44,109 bases of DNA from Streptomyces sp. 15-116A (GTDB lineage Bacteria > Actinomycetota > Actinomycetes > Streptomycetales > Streptomycetaceae). Below, one piece after another: positions 16,403 to 24,164 of this stretch; the stretch's first letter is position 1, and the number at the start of each line of letters is the position of its first letter. Under the pieces are notes generated by a model. It made no database searches. It had not been told where the DNA came from and saw nothing but the letters and a program-made list of their open reading frames with translations. A program made the translations under genes and the position numbers. The stretch covers positions 1-44,109 of the forward strand of contig NZ_JAOCQE010000023.1 of NCBI RefSeq assembly GCF_025290915.1, in the 5' to 3' direction.

Positions 16403-17986
16403 ATGAGGAAACCCGCAGCCGTGCTGTGCGGTGCCGCCGTCGTCATGGCCGCCGGAGCTCTCACGGCCGTACCGGCCGAGGCCGGCACACCGCAGGCCGA
16501 CCGGACCTTCCGTGCGGCGAAGCCCGCCTGGCGGGCGTGCGCCACCGAGGACTACCCGACGCTGCAGTGCGCGTCGGTGAAGGTGCCGCTCGACCACGCC
16601 GACCCGGAGGGGCGGACGATCACCCTGGCGCTGTCCCGCGTCCCGCACACCGCGAAGGAGTACCAGGGCCCGCTGCTGGTCAACCCGGGCGGTCCCGGCG
16701 GCAGCGGGCGCACGCTCGCCGGGTTCGTCGCCTCGTCGCTGCCGAAGAGGGTGGCGGCCCAGTACGACGTCATCGGCTTCGATCCGCGCGGCGTGGGCGC
16801 CAGTTCCCCGGCCCTGGACTGCAGGCCGGGGCACTTCGACCCGGTGCGCCCGGACCCGGTGCCGGTGACCCGCGCGGTGGAGGAGGCGAACCTCGCGCGC
16901 GTGAAGTCCTTCGCCGAGTCCTGCCGCTCCAAGTACGCGGACGTGCTGCCGTACATCAACACCGTCAGTGCGGCCCGCGACCTGGAGGTGATCCGGCGGG
17001 CGCTGGGCGCGCCGAAGGTCAACTACTTCGGCTACTCCTACGGCACCTATCTGGGCGCGGTCTACGCCAAGCTGTACCCGCAGCGCGTACGGCGCCTGGT
17101 GCTGGACTCGGTCGTGGATCCCACAGAGGTGTGGTACGACGCCAACCTCAACCAGGACCTCGCCTTCAACGACCGGCACCGCGCCTTCATGGCCTGGGTC
17201 GCGCGGCACGACGCGCACTACCGGCTGGGCACCGACCCGGAGCGGATCGAGGCGCGGTGGTACGCGATGCGCGCGGCCCTGGCGAAGGAGCCGGCCGACG
17301 GCAAGGTGGGGGCGGCCGAGCTGGAGGACACCTACGTCCCGGGCGGCTACTACAACGGCTACTGGCCGTATCTCGCGGAGGCGTTCTCGGCGTATGTGAA
17401 CGACGGGGACGACGCGCCGCTGGTCGAGGCGTACGAGAACTTCGGAGCGATCGACGCCGACGGCGACAACGGCTACAGCATCTACACGGCCGTGGAGTGC
17501 CGGGACGCCGGCTGGCCGCGCGACTGGGAGCAGTGGCGCAAGGACAACTGGGCGGTGTACGAGAAGGCGCCGTTCATGGCCTGGAACAACGCCTGGTACA
17601 ACGCGCCGTGTGCGTTCTGGCCGACGGACGCGGTGCGGACGGTGCCGATCGCCAACGACGAGCTGCCGCCGGCGCTGCTCTTCCAGGCGACGAACGACGC
17701 GGCCACCCCGTATCTGGGCGGTGTCACGGTCCATCATCTGCTGGCGGGGTCCAGCCTGGTGGTCGAGCGGGGCGGCGGGAACCACGGCATCACGCTGAGC
17801 GGGAACGCCTGCCTGGACCGTCACCTGGCCGCGTATCTGACCGACGGCACGGTGCCGCGCGGCGGGCAGGGGGACGCCGACGCGGAGTGCGAGGCGCTGC
17901 CCGAGCCGAAGCCGTCGGCGTCCAAGGCGGCACCGGGCACGGCCCGCGGCTCGACCCTGCACGGGCTGCTCGGCTTCCGGGGCTGA
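16403..17986 (+). CDS. secreted alpha/beta-hydrolase, tripeptidyl aminopeptidase (SlpD/SlpE/Tap-like)
   Basis: A 527-residue exported peptidase. The signal peptide MRKPAAVLCGAAVVMAAGALTAVPAEA is followed by the mature start. The hydrolase fold shows LLVNPGGPGGSG (oxyanion-hole region), YDVIGFDPRGVGAS, and the nucleophile motif YFGYSYGTYLGA with Ser212. The C-terminal TAP-like domain has FQATNDAATP (Asp) and GGGNHGITLSGNACLDRHLAAYL (His). It would remove tripeptides or dipeptides from extracellular proteins. The ATG at 16403 has GGGAGG 4-5 nt upstream. A short tail rich in Pro/Ser/Lys follows the domain. The stop codon is the start of a tandem repeat. Confidence 0.9.
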   Translation: MRKPAAVLCGAAVVMAAGALTAVPAEAGTPQADRTFRAAKPAWRACATEDYPTLQCASVKVPLDHADPEGRTITLALSRVPHTAKEYQGPLLVNPGGPGGSGRTLAGFVASSLPKRVAAQYDVIGFDPRGVGASSPALDCRPGHFDPVRPDPVPVTRAVEEANLARVKSFAESCRSKYADVLPYINTVSAARDLEVIRRALGAPKVNYFGYSYGTYLGAVYAKLYPQRVRRLVLDSVVDPTEVWYDANLNQDLAFNDRHRAFMAWVARHDAHYRLGTDPERIEARWYAMRAALAKEPADGKVGAAELEDTYVPGGYYNGYWPYLAEAFSAYVNDGDDAPLVEAYENFGAIDADGDNGYSIYTAVECRDAGWPRDWEQWRKDNWAVYEKAPFMAWNNAWYNAPCAFWPTDAVRTVPIANDELPPALLFQATNDAATPYLGGVTVHHLLAGSSLVVERGGGNHGITLSGNACLDRHLAAYLTDGTVPRGGQGDADAECEALPEPKPSASKAAPGTARGSTLHGLLGFRG

Positions 17987-18043
17987 GCACCTGACGATCC
18001 CGCCCCGAGCACCTGACGGTCCCGCCCGAGCACCTGACGATCC
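17985..18043. repeat. three tandem copies of a 21-22-bp unit at the Slp-like gene stop
   Basis: Units begin with GAGCACCTGACG at 17985, 18007 and 18028; the first two end in CCCGCCC and the third diverges after 13-15 bases. The first copy includes part of the stop codon. It has no clear stem-loop and may be a slippage-derived spacer. Confidence 0.8.
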
Positions 18044-18085
18044 GTGGGGGCGGGCATTGTCAGACCCGTGGTCCAGGATGGACCC

Positions 18086-18649
18086 ATGACCGAGCCGCAC
18101 AATTCCGCCCGGATGTCACCGGCAGCCGGGTACCGATTGCGTGCCATGACCGCCGGCGACTGTGACGCGGTCGCGGAGATCCGGGTCCGCGGCTGGCGGC
18201 ACGCCTACCGGGGCATGGTCCCGCAGGCGTATCTCGACGGACTCGACACGGCGGCGGACGCGGAGCGGCATCGCGCGCGGCTGGAGCACAGCGACGGTCT
18301 CGTGGTCAACCTGGTGGCCGAGAGCGGTGACGGAGCGCTCGTCGGCTGGGCGGCGTTCGGACCGTACCGGGACGGCGAGGCGCTCACCGGGGACGCCGAG
18401 TTGTACGCCCTGTATCTGCGCCCCGAGTACATCGGGCGCGGCGTGGGCCGGGCCCTGCTCACCGAGGCGGTCCGGCGCTGCGCGAGCGCCGGACGTCCCC
18501 GCATGCTCCTGTGGGTGGTGAAGGCCAACACCCGCGCCCGCCGCTTCTACGCACGCGCGGGTTTCGCCGCGGACGGCGCGGAGGAGCCCTTCGAGGTGGA
18601 CGGGGTCACGGTGCCCGAGGTGCGGTACGTCAGAGACCTGCGCGGCTGA
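18086..18649 (+). CDS. GNAT family N-acetyltransferase
   Basis: A 187-residue acetyltransferase. The core AELYALYLRPEYIGRGVGRALLTEAVRRC is the Q/RxxGxG/A acetyl-CoA loop (RGVGRA), followed by MLLWVVKANTRARRFYARAGFAADGAEEPFEVDG, the conserved FYxxxGF end of GNAT domains. The substrate is unknown. I take the ATG at 18086; CAGGAT ends 6 nt upstream and could be a -10 for a leaderless mRNA (or AGGA could act as a weak ribosome-binding site). An ATG at 18113 is possible. The gene converges on the HEAT-repeat gene with only 5 nt between stops. Confidence 0.85.
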   Translation: MTEPHNSARMSPAAGYRLRAMTAGDCDAVAEIRVRGWRHAYRGMVPQAYLDGLDTAADAERHRARLEHSDGLVVNLVAESGDGALVGWAAFGPYRDGEALTGDAELYALYLRPEYIGRGVGRALLTEAVRRCASAGRPRMLLWVVKANTRARRFYARAGFAADGAEEPFEVDGVTVPEVRYVRDLRG

Positions 18650-18654
18650 CCAGC

Positions 18655-19272
18655 TCACCGAGGGCCGGGGATCCGCCCCTCGGAGGCCCGCTGCCCGGAC
18701 CGCTGCCCGGGGATGCGCGACAGCGCCTGGACCGCCGCCTCGGCCAGCGCCGGGTGGGCGAGGGCCTCGTTGAGGACGCCTTCGGCCCGCGGGTCGGCCA
18801 GGGTGCCGAGGCCCTCCACACAGGCCAGGGCGACGCGCCGGTACGGGTCGTGCGGGCGCAGCCGGCGGCGCAGGGTGGTGATCAGGGCGGGGGCGGACTC
18901 CGGGGCGCGCAGTTCGGTCAGCAGGCGCACCGGGTGCAGGGCGTAGGCGACGCGCAGTTCGTTGGTGGCGAGGGCGGCGGCCGCCCGTGCGGTGCGGGGG
19001 TCGCCGAGGCGGGCCAGCGCGTACGCGGCGGAGGCGCAGCGCGGGGGGTCGCGGTGGTTGAGGAGGAGCACCAGGGTCTCGAAGGCGCGCCGGTCCCCGG
19101 CCAGTGCGAGCCGGAACGCGGCGAGTTCCCGGGCCCACAGCGGCTGTCCGGGCGCGGTGAGCACCGCCGCCAGCGCGTCGTGGTCCTGCGTCGCCGCGAG
19201 CCGGTCGTACGCCGCCGAGCCGCCGGACTCAGCCCGTAAGCGTTCCGTGAGCGATCGCAACTCTTCGTTCAT
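18655..19272 (-). CDS. HEAT-repeat scaffold protein
   Basis: A 205-residue all-helical protein of repeated Ala/Leu/Arg helices: ASAAYALARLGDPRTARAAAAL, TELRAPESAPALITTLRRRL, VALACVEGLGTLADPRAEGVLNEAL. These fit PBS-lyase/HEAT-type repeats, about five of them. Homologous streptomycete proteins are sometimes mislabelled by chance similarity; no catalytic residues are visible. It probably mediates protein-protein contact. TAACCT (minus, 19285-19280) ends 7 nt before the ATG, suggesting a leaderless mRNA. Confidence 0.8.
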   Translation of the reverse strand: MNEELRSLTERLRAESGGSAAYDRLAATQDHDALAAVLTAPGQPLWARELAAFRLALAGDRRAFETLVLLLNHRDPPRCASAAYALARLGDPRTARAAAALATNELRVAYALHPVRLLTELRAPESAPALITTLRRRLRPHDPYRRVALACVEGLGTLADPRAEGVLNEALAHPALAEAAVQALSRIPGQRSGQRASEGRIPGPR

Positions 19273-19279
19273 GTCTCAG

Positions 19280-19285
19280 AGGTTA
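19280..19285 (-). promoter_or_regulatory. -10 hexamer TAACCT, leaderless start of HEAT-repeat gene
   Basis: TAACCT ends 7 nt before the ATG at 19272 with no intervening ribosome-binding site. Confidence 0.4.
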
Positions 19286-19645
19286 GGGGTGGCGGGGTCG
19301 CCGCGGGACGTACATCACAAACACCGGGGGCTGGCGCGCTCGTTACCCGCAAGTTAAGCTCAGACGAGCGAGTTACCCACTCGTATCCCCTCGCGGTGGT
19401 TTGGTGACGCAGCCGCCGCGAGACGCAGTCGGTTCGGTACTTCGTGTACCGCAGTACGACCCGGCCTCGGGACAGGGCCGGTCGGACCCGCCGCCGGCGC
19501 AGGGCGTGTGCACGCCCTGACCGTGACGGCACCGGGCGTGTGCGCTAGCAGCCCGGCTCACACCCGCACTTCGCACGCACCCGGTGCGCCTCTCGGCGCA
19601 CCCGGGCGCGTTTCCCGTCGTCACCCTCATTCCTGGAGTCCCGCG
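19286..19645 (+). promoter_or_regulatory. intergenic leader of the 3-hydroxyacyl-CoA dehydrogenase gene with several dyads
   Basis: About 370 nt without a gene. It holds two related GTTACCC segments near 19341 and 19372, the second inside a perfect dyad CGAGT-N5-ACTCG (19369-19383). A perfect 9-bp-arm palindrome CAGGGCGTG-TG-CACGCCCTG lies at 19500-19519, and a GGTGCGCC-TCTC-GGCGCACC hairpin at 19583-19602, 44 nt before the ATG. The ribosome-binding site GGAG is 7 nt before the start. TAAGCT at 19355-19360 is a possible -10, without a good -35. Which dyads are operators is unknown. Confidence 0.5.
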
Positions 19646-21451
19646 ATGGCCACTCCCCTGTCCGACACCCCTCTGTCCCCGCTCCAGACCATCGCCGTGG
19701 TCGGCCTCGGCACGATGGGCACCGGCATCGCCGAGGTCCTCGCCAAGGCCGGCCGCACGGTCGTCGGCATCGACATCAGCGAGGCCCAGGCCGCGAAGTG
19801 CGTCGCCGCCCTGGAGGCCTCCACCGCCCGTGCCGTGGAGCGCGGGCGCCTCACCGAGCAGGAGCGCACCGGCCTCCTCGCCCGGATCAGCACCTCCACC
19901 GAGCTCACCGCGGCGGCCGGTGCCGACCTGGTGATCGAGGTGGCGCCGGAGTCGTACGAGACCAAGCAGCAGATCTTCCGGGAACTCGACGGCATCGTGC
20001 GGCCGGAGACGATCCTGGCGACCGGCACCAACGCCCTGTCCGTGACCCGGCTCGCCGCCGACTCCGCCCGCCCCGAGCGGGTGCTCGGCATGCACTTCTT
20101 CAACCCGGCCCCGGCGATGAAGCTGGTCGAGATCGTCTCCTCGGTGCTGACCGCGCCCGCCGCCGTCAGCGCCGTCACCGATCTCGCCCTGGACCTCGGC
20201 AAGGAGCCCGTGGCGGTCGGTGACCGGCCCGGATTCGTCGCCGACGGGCTGCTGTTCGGCTACCTCAACCAGGCCGCCGCGATGTACGAGGCCAGCTACG
20301 CCTCCCGCGAGGACATCGACGCCGCGATGCGGCTGGGCTGCGGCCTGCCGATGGGCCCGCTGGCGCTGCTCGACCTGATCGGCATCGACACCGCCCGCAC
20401 GGTCCTGGAGGCCATGTACGCCGCCTCACACGACCGGCTGCACGCCCCCGCCCCGATCCTCAAGCAGCTCAGCGAGGCGGGCCTGACGGGCCGCAAGGCG
20501 GGCCGCGGCTTCTACACCTACGAGGCACCCGGCAGCGGCACGGTGGTGCGGGACGCGCTGACCCCGCTGGAGGGCGGCACGCTGACCGCAGGACGTCCGG
20601 TCCGCTCGGTGGGTGTGGCCGGCTCGGGCACCATGGCCTCCGGGATCGCCGAGGTCTTCGCCAAGGGCGGCTACGAGGTCGTGCTCGCCGCGCGCAGCGA
20701 GGAGAAGGCCGAGGCCGCCAAGGCCCGGATCGGCAAGTCCCTCGCGCGCTCCGTCGACAAGGGCCGGATGACCGCCGAGGCGGCCGCCGAGACCCTGGGG
20801 CGGATCCGGCCGACCGGCACCTACGACGACTTCGCCGATGTCGACCTGGCGGTCGAGGCGGTCGCCGAGGACCTGGAGATCAAGCGGCAGCTGTTCGCCA
20901 CGCTCGACAAGGTCTGCAAGCCGGGCGCGGTGCTCGCCACCACCACCTCCTCCCTCCCGGTCGTCGCCTGCGCCCGCGCCACCTCGCGCCCGCAGGACGT
21001 CATCGGCATGCACTTCTTCAACCCCGCGCCGGCGATGAAGCTGGTCGAGGTGGTCCGCACGGTGCTGACCGCCGACGACGTGCACGCGACCGTCCGCGAG
21101 GTCTGCGGCAAGATCCGCAAGCACGCCGTGGACTGCGGCGACCGGGCCGGATTCATCGTCAACGCGCTGCTGTTCCCGTACCTCAACAACGCGATCAAGA
21201 TGGTCCAGGAGCACTACGCCTCCCTCGACGACATCGACGCCGCGATGAAGCTGGGCGGCGGCTACCCGATGGGCCCGTTCGAGCTGCTGGACGTCGTCGG
21301 TCTGGACGTCTCGCTGGCCATCGAGAAGGTCCTGCACCGCGAGTTCCGCGACCCGGGGCTCGCCCCGGCGCCGCTGCTGGAGCATCTGGTGGCCGCGGGC
21401 TGCCTCGGCCGCAAGACCGGCCGTGGCTTCCGCGAATATGCCAAGCGCTGA
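19646..21451 (+). CDS. double-length 3-hydroxyacyl-CoA (3-hydroxybutyryl-CoA) dehydrogenase
   Basis: A 601-residue protein made of two complete HCDH units in tandem (about 10-295 and 320-600). Each has an N-terminal Rossmann domain (GLGTMGTG; GSGTMASG), the catalytic His-Glu segment GMHFFNPAPAMKLVE and a C-terminal 3HCDH domain (MGPLALLDLIGID; MGPFELLDVVGLD). The enzyme converts acetoacetyl-CoA to 3-hydroxybutyryl-CoA, feeding crotonyl-CoA to Ccr. The two halves differ at the cofactor-selecting position: GIDIS (Asp, NAD-type) in the first, LAARS (Ala-Arg, NADP-type) in the second. ATG 19646 with GGAG 7 nt upstream. It precedes the TetR gene and the ethylmalonyl-CoA operon. Confidence 0.92.
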   Translation: MATPLSDTPLSPLQTIAVVGLGTMGTGIAEVLAKAGRTVVGIDISEAQAAKCVAALEASTARAVERGRLTEQERTGLLARISTSTELTAAAGADLVIEVAPESYETKQQIFRELDGIVRPETILATGTNALSVTRLAADSARPERVLGMHFFNPAPAMKLVEIVSSVLTAPAAVSAVTDLALDLGKEPVAVGDRPGFVADGLLFGYLNQAAAMYEASYASREDIDAAMRLGCGLPMGPLALLDLIGIDTARTVLEAMYAASHDRLHAPAPILKQLSEAGLTGRKAGRGFYTYEAPGSGTVVRDALTPLEGGTLTAGRPVRSVGVAGSGTMASGIAEVFAKGGYEVVLAARSEEKAEAAKARIGKSLARSVDKGRMTAEAAAETLGRIRPTGTYDDFADVDLAVEAVAEDLEIKRQLFATLDKVCKPGAVLATTTSSLPVVACARATSRPQDVIGMHFFNPAPAMKLVEVVRTVLTADDVHATVREVCGKIRKHAVDCGDRAGFIVNALLFPYLNNAIKMVQEHYASLDDIDAAMKLGGGYPMGPFELLDVVGLDVSLAIEKVLHREFRDPGLAPAPLLEHLVAAGCLGRKTGRGFREYAKR

Positions 21452-21602
21452 GCGGCGCCTGGGCGACTGGTTCCAGGCGGGCGCGGAATGGGGCGGGCTG
21501 CTCGATCCCGACCGGTTCCCGCCTGCCGCACGCAGTGCCCCTCCCCCGCCCGCAGAGGGCGGGGAAGAGGCCGGTCATGCGCACCGAGCTGCGCACATGC
21601 AG

Positions 21603-21608
21603 TACGTT
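21603..21608 (+). promoter_or_regulatory. -10 hexamer TACGTT, leaderless start of tetR-like gene
   Basis: TACGTT ends 6 nt before the ATG at 21615. The same hexamer TACGTT also serves as the candidate ccr -10 at 22609-22614. Confidence 0.45.
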
Positions 21609-21614
21609 CGGGGC

Positions 21615-22427
21615 ATGTCCCAGCCCGCCAAGTCCGCACGTACGCCCGCCACGACCGAGCCGCCGGAAAGTGCCGCAGGCAGTCGCGCCGCCGCCCAGCG
21701 GCTGAAAATGCGCCGGGAGCTCGCGGCCGCCGCGATGGAACTGTTCGCGACCAAGGGGTACGAGGCCACCACGGTCGACGAGATCGCGGCCGCGGCCGGG
21801 GTCGCCCGCCGTACCTTCTTCCGCCACTTCCGCTCCAAGGAAGAGGCGATCTTCCCCGACCACGACGACACCCTGGTCCGCGCCGAGGCGGTGCTCAACG
21901 CCGCGCCCGCGCACGAGCATCCGCTCGACACGGTGTGCCGGGGCATCAAGGAGGTCATGAAGATGTACGCGGCGCGGCCGGAGATCTCGGTCGCCCGTTA
22001 CAAGCTGACGCGCGAGGTGCCCACCCTGCGCGAGGCGGAGATCGCGTCGGTGGCCCGCTACGAGCGGCTGTTCACCCGCTATCTCCTCGGCCACTTCGAC
22101 GAGCGCGTGCACGCCGACGACGCCAACGACGACCCGCTGCTGGCGGAGGTCGCCGCGTCCGCGGTGGTCACCGCCCACAACCATGTGCTGCGGCGCTGGC
22201 TCAGGGCCGGCGGCCAGGGCGATGTGGAGGCCCAGCTGGACCACGCCTTCGCCATCGTGCGCAAGACCTTCGGCAGCGGCATCATGGCGGGCCGCCGCTC
22301 CGCTCCCCCGCAGCCGCCGGCCGCGCAGACCACCACGCACGGCGAGGTGCTGGTCACCGTGGCCCGCACGGACGCCCCGCTCGACGAGGTGATGCGGACC
22401 ATCGAGCACGCGCTCAAAGAGCGCTGA
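21615..22427 (+). CDS. TetR family regulator upstream of ccr
   Basis: A 270-residue regulator. After a 30-residue Ala/Thr-rich arm comes the TetR helix-turn-helix (MRRELAAAAMELFATKGYEATTVDEIAAAAGVARRTFFRHFRSKEEAIF, about 36-84), then a ligand-binding core and a C-terminal extension rich in Pro/Gln (about 230-270) that is unusual for the family. It sits between the dehydrogenase and ccr genes and is separated from ccr by a strong terminator, so a role in controlling ethylmalonyl-CoA genes is likely by position. TetR-type CcrR activates ccr in Methylobacterium (from memory), so either sign of control is possible. The start may be leaderless; an in-frame ATG at 21597 is an alternative. Confidence 0.9.
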   Translation: MSQPAKSARTPATTEPPESAAGSRAAAQRLKMRRELAAAAMELFATKGYEATTVDEIAAAAGVARRTFFRHFRSKEEAIFPDHDDTLVRAEAVLNAAPAHEHPLDTVCRGIKEVMKMYAARPEISVARYKLTREVPTLREAEIASVARYERLFTRYLLGHFDERVHADDANDDPLLAEVAASAVVTAHNHVLRRWLRAGGQGDVEAQLDHAFAIVRKTFGSGIMAGRRSAPPQPPAAQTTTHGEVLVTVARTDAPLDEVMRTIEHALKER

Positions 22428-22449
22428 AGCAGCCTCCGCCCGCTGTGAG

Positions 22450-22477
22450 AACGGCCACCCCACCGGGTGGCCGTTTT
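22450..22477 (+). terminator. intrinsic terminator after the TetR gene
   Basis: A perfect stem AACGGCCACCC / GGGTGGCCGTT (11 bp) with a 4-nt loop (CACC) runs into TTT. It lies 23 nt after the TetR stop and should isolate ccr transcription. Confidence 0.85.
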
Positions 22478-22572
22478 GGCATGTCAGGGCCCGTTTTGGG
22501 CGGCCTCTTACCACCGATTCGATCGATCATCGCTCATCTGTTACGTAAAGATTTCATCTGAGAGCAAGTTCT
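22478..22572 (+). promoter_or_regulatory. AT-richer upstream region of ccr
   Basis: A locally AT-rich stretch in a very GC-rich genome. It contains the 8-bp palindrome TTACGTAA (22541-22548) and a direct repeat TCATCTG at 22534 and 22554, exactly 20 bp (about two helical turns) apart. This fits an activator-binding or UP-like region; no regulator is assigned. Confidence 0.4.
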
Positions 22573-22614
22573 GGCACTCAGTGCCTTGCGGGGTGACACG
22601 CGGTGTCATACGTT
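22573..22614 (+). promoter_or_regulatory. ccr promoter with two palindromic operator candidates
   Basis: TTGCGG (22586-22591), a 17-nt spacer and TACGTT (22609-22614) form a good -35/-10 pair. The spacer ends with the perfect dyad TGACAC-GCG-GTGTCA (22594-22608), and a second perfect dyad GGCACT-C-AGTGCC (22573-22585) abuts the -35. A dimeric regulator on the spacer dyad would lie between both promoter elements. About 190 nt of leader follow before the ccr GTG (22809). Confidence 0.65.
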
Positions 22615-22808
22615 GAAGGTGTCCGGGCTGTCCCCGCGGGCCATCCCCCGCGAACCCGGACGCCTGCGTCACAGGCAACCTCCCGCGCCACCAAGCGCTG
22701 CCGAAGCACCACCCGCCGAACCGACGGCACACCCTCGAAAACCCTCAGCAGCACCGACGTAACCCTCAGCGCCCCTCCCTCAGGGCGCTCACCGCCGGAG
22801 GCACCACC

Positions 22809-24152
22809 GTGACCGTCAAGGACATCCTGGCCGCGATCCAGTCGCCCGACTCCACGTCGGAGGACTTCGCCAACCTGCCGCTCCCCGAGTCGTACCGCGC
22901 GATCACCGTCCACAAGGACGAGACGGAGATGTTCGCCGGGCTCGCCACCAAGGACAAGGACCCGCGCAAGTCGATCCACCTCGACGACGTGCCCCTGCCC
23001 GAACTCGGCCCGGGCGAGGCCCTGGTGGCCGTCATGGCCTCCTCGGTCAACTACAACTCGGTGTGGACCTCGATCTTCGAGCCGCTGTCCACCTTCGGGT
23101 TCCTGGAGCGCTACGGCCGCACCAGCGAGCTGGCCAAGCGCCACGACCTGCCGTACCACATCATCGGCTCCGACCTCGCGGGCGTCGTGCTGCGCACCGG
23201 CCCCGGCGTCAACGCCTGGCAGCCCGGCGACGAGGTCGTCGCGCACTGCCTGTCCGTCGAGCTGGAGTCCTCCGACGGTCACAACGACACGATGCTCGAC
23301 CCCGAGCAGCGCATCTGGGGCTTCGAGACCAACTTCGGCGGTCTCGCCGAGATCGCACTGGTCAAGTCCAACCAGCTGATGCCCAAGCCGGACCACCTCA
23401 GCTGGGAGGAGGCCGCCGCTCCCGGTCTGGTCAACTCCACCGCCTACCGCCAGCTGGTCTCCCGCAACGGCGCCGGCATGAAGCAGGGCGACAACGTGCT
23501 CATCTGGGGCGCGAGCGGCGGACTCGGCTCCTACGCCACCCAGTTCGCGCTGGCCGGCGGCGCCAACCCGATCTGTGTCGTGTCCTCGCCGCAGAAGGCG
23601 GAGATCTGCCGGGCCATGGGCGCCGAGGCGATCATCGACCGCAACGCCGAGGGCTACAAGTTCTGGAAGGACGAGAACACCCAGGACCCCAAGGAGTGGA
23701 AGCGCTTCGGCAAGCGCATCCGCGAGCTCACCGGCGGCGAGGACATCGACATCGTCTTCGAGCACCCCGGCCGCGAGACCTTCGGCGCCAGCGTGTACGT
23801 CACCCGCAAGGGCGGCACCATCACCACCTGCGCCTCCACCTCGGGCTACATGCACCAGTACGACAACCGCTACCTGTGGATGTCGCTGAAGCGCATCATC
23901 GGCTCCCACTTCGCCAACTACCGCGAGGCCTGGGAGGCCAACCGCCTCATCGCCAAGGGCAAGATCCACCCGACCCTGTCGAAGACCTACGCGCTCGAGG
24001 ACACCGGCCAGGCCGCCTACGACGTGCACCGCAACCTCCACCAGGGCAAGGTCGGCGTGCTGTGCCTCGCCCCCGAGGAGGGCCTCGGCGTGCGTGACCA
24101 CGAGAAGCGCGCGAAGCACATCGACGCCATCAACCGCTTCCGGAACGTCTGA
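22809..24152 (+). CDS. ccr: crotonyl-CoA carboxylase/reductase
   Basis: A 447-residue zinc-independent MDR-family enzyme that reductively carboxylates crotonyl-CoA with NADPH and CO2 to (2S)-ethylmalonyl-CoA, the entry step of the ethylmalonyl-CoA pathway and a supplier of polyketide extender units. The Rossmann motif is IWGASGGLGSYATQFAL. The CO2-pocket residues known from the Kitasatospora enzyme are all present: Asn81 (SVNYNSVW), Phe172-Glu173 (WGFETNFGG) and His367 (GSHFANYREAWEANRL). Start GTG 22809 with GGAGG 7 nt upstream. It is the first gene of a tight operon with the mutase 12 nt downstream. Confidence 0.97.
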   Translation: MTVKDILAAIQSPDSTSEDFANLPLPESYRAITVHKDETEMFAGLATKDKDPRKSIHLDDVPLPELGPGEALVAVMASSVNYNSVWTSIFEPLSTFGFLERYGRTSELAKRHDLPYHIIGSDLAGVVLRTGPGVNAWQPGDEVVAHCLSVELESSDGHNDTMLDPEQRIWGFETNFGGLAEIALVKSNQLMPKPDHLSWEEAAAPGLVNSTAYRQLVSRNGAGMKQGDNVLIWGASGGLGSYATQFALAGGANPICVVSSPQKAEICRAMGAEAIIDRNAEGYKFWKDENTQDPKEWKRFGKRIRELTGGEDIDIVFEHPGRETFGASVYVTRKGGTITTCASTSGYMHQYDNRYLWMSLKRIIGSHFANYREAWEANRLIAKGKIHPTLSKTYALEDTGQAAYDVHRNLHQGKVGVLCLAPEEGLGVRDHEKRAKHIDAINRFRNV

Positions 24153-24164
24153 GGACGGTCGTCA

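Noticed and set aside
19341..19360. A GTTAA-N6-TTAAC-type palindrome for a short-chain acyl-CoA TetR regulator
   Set aside because: Only a half-site (GTTAAGC) is present; the second arm does not match.
22573..22585. CIRCE/HrcA heat-shock element
   Set aside because: GGCACT-C-AGTGCC lacks the long CIRCE arms (TTAGCACTC-N9-GAGTGCTAA) and its spacing, and the gene is not a chaperone.
22603..22812. Small open frame MSYVEGVRAVPAGHPP in the ccr leader
   Set aside because: It begins over the -10 region, has no ribosome-binding site and no family features; probably untranslated leader.
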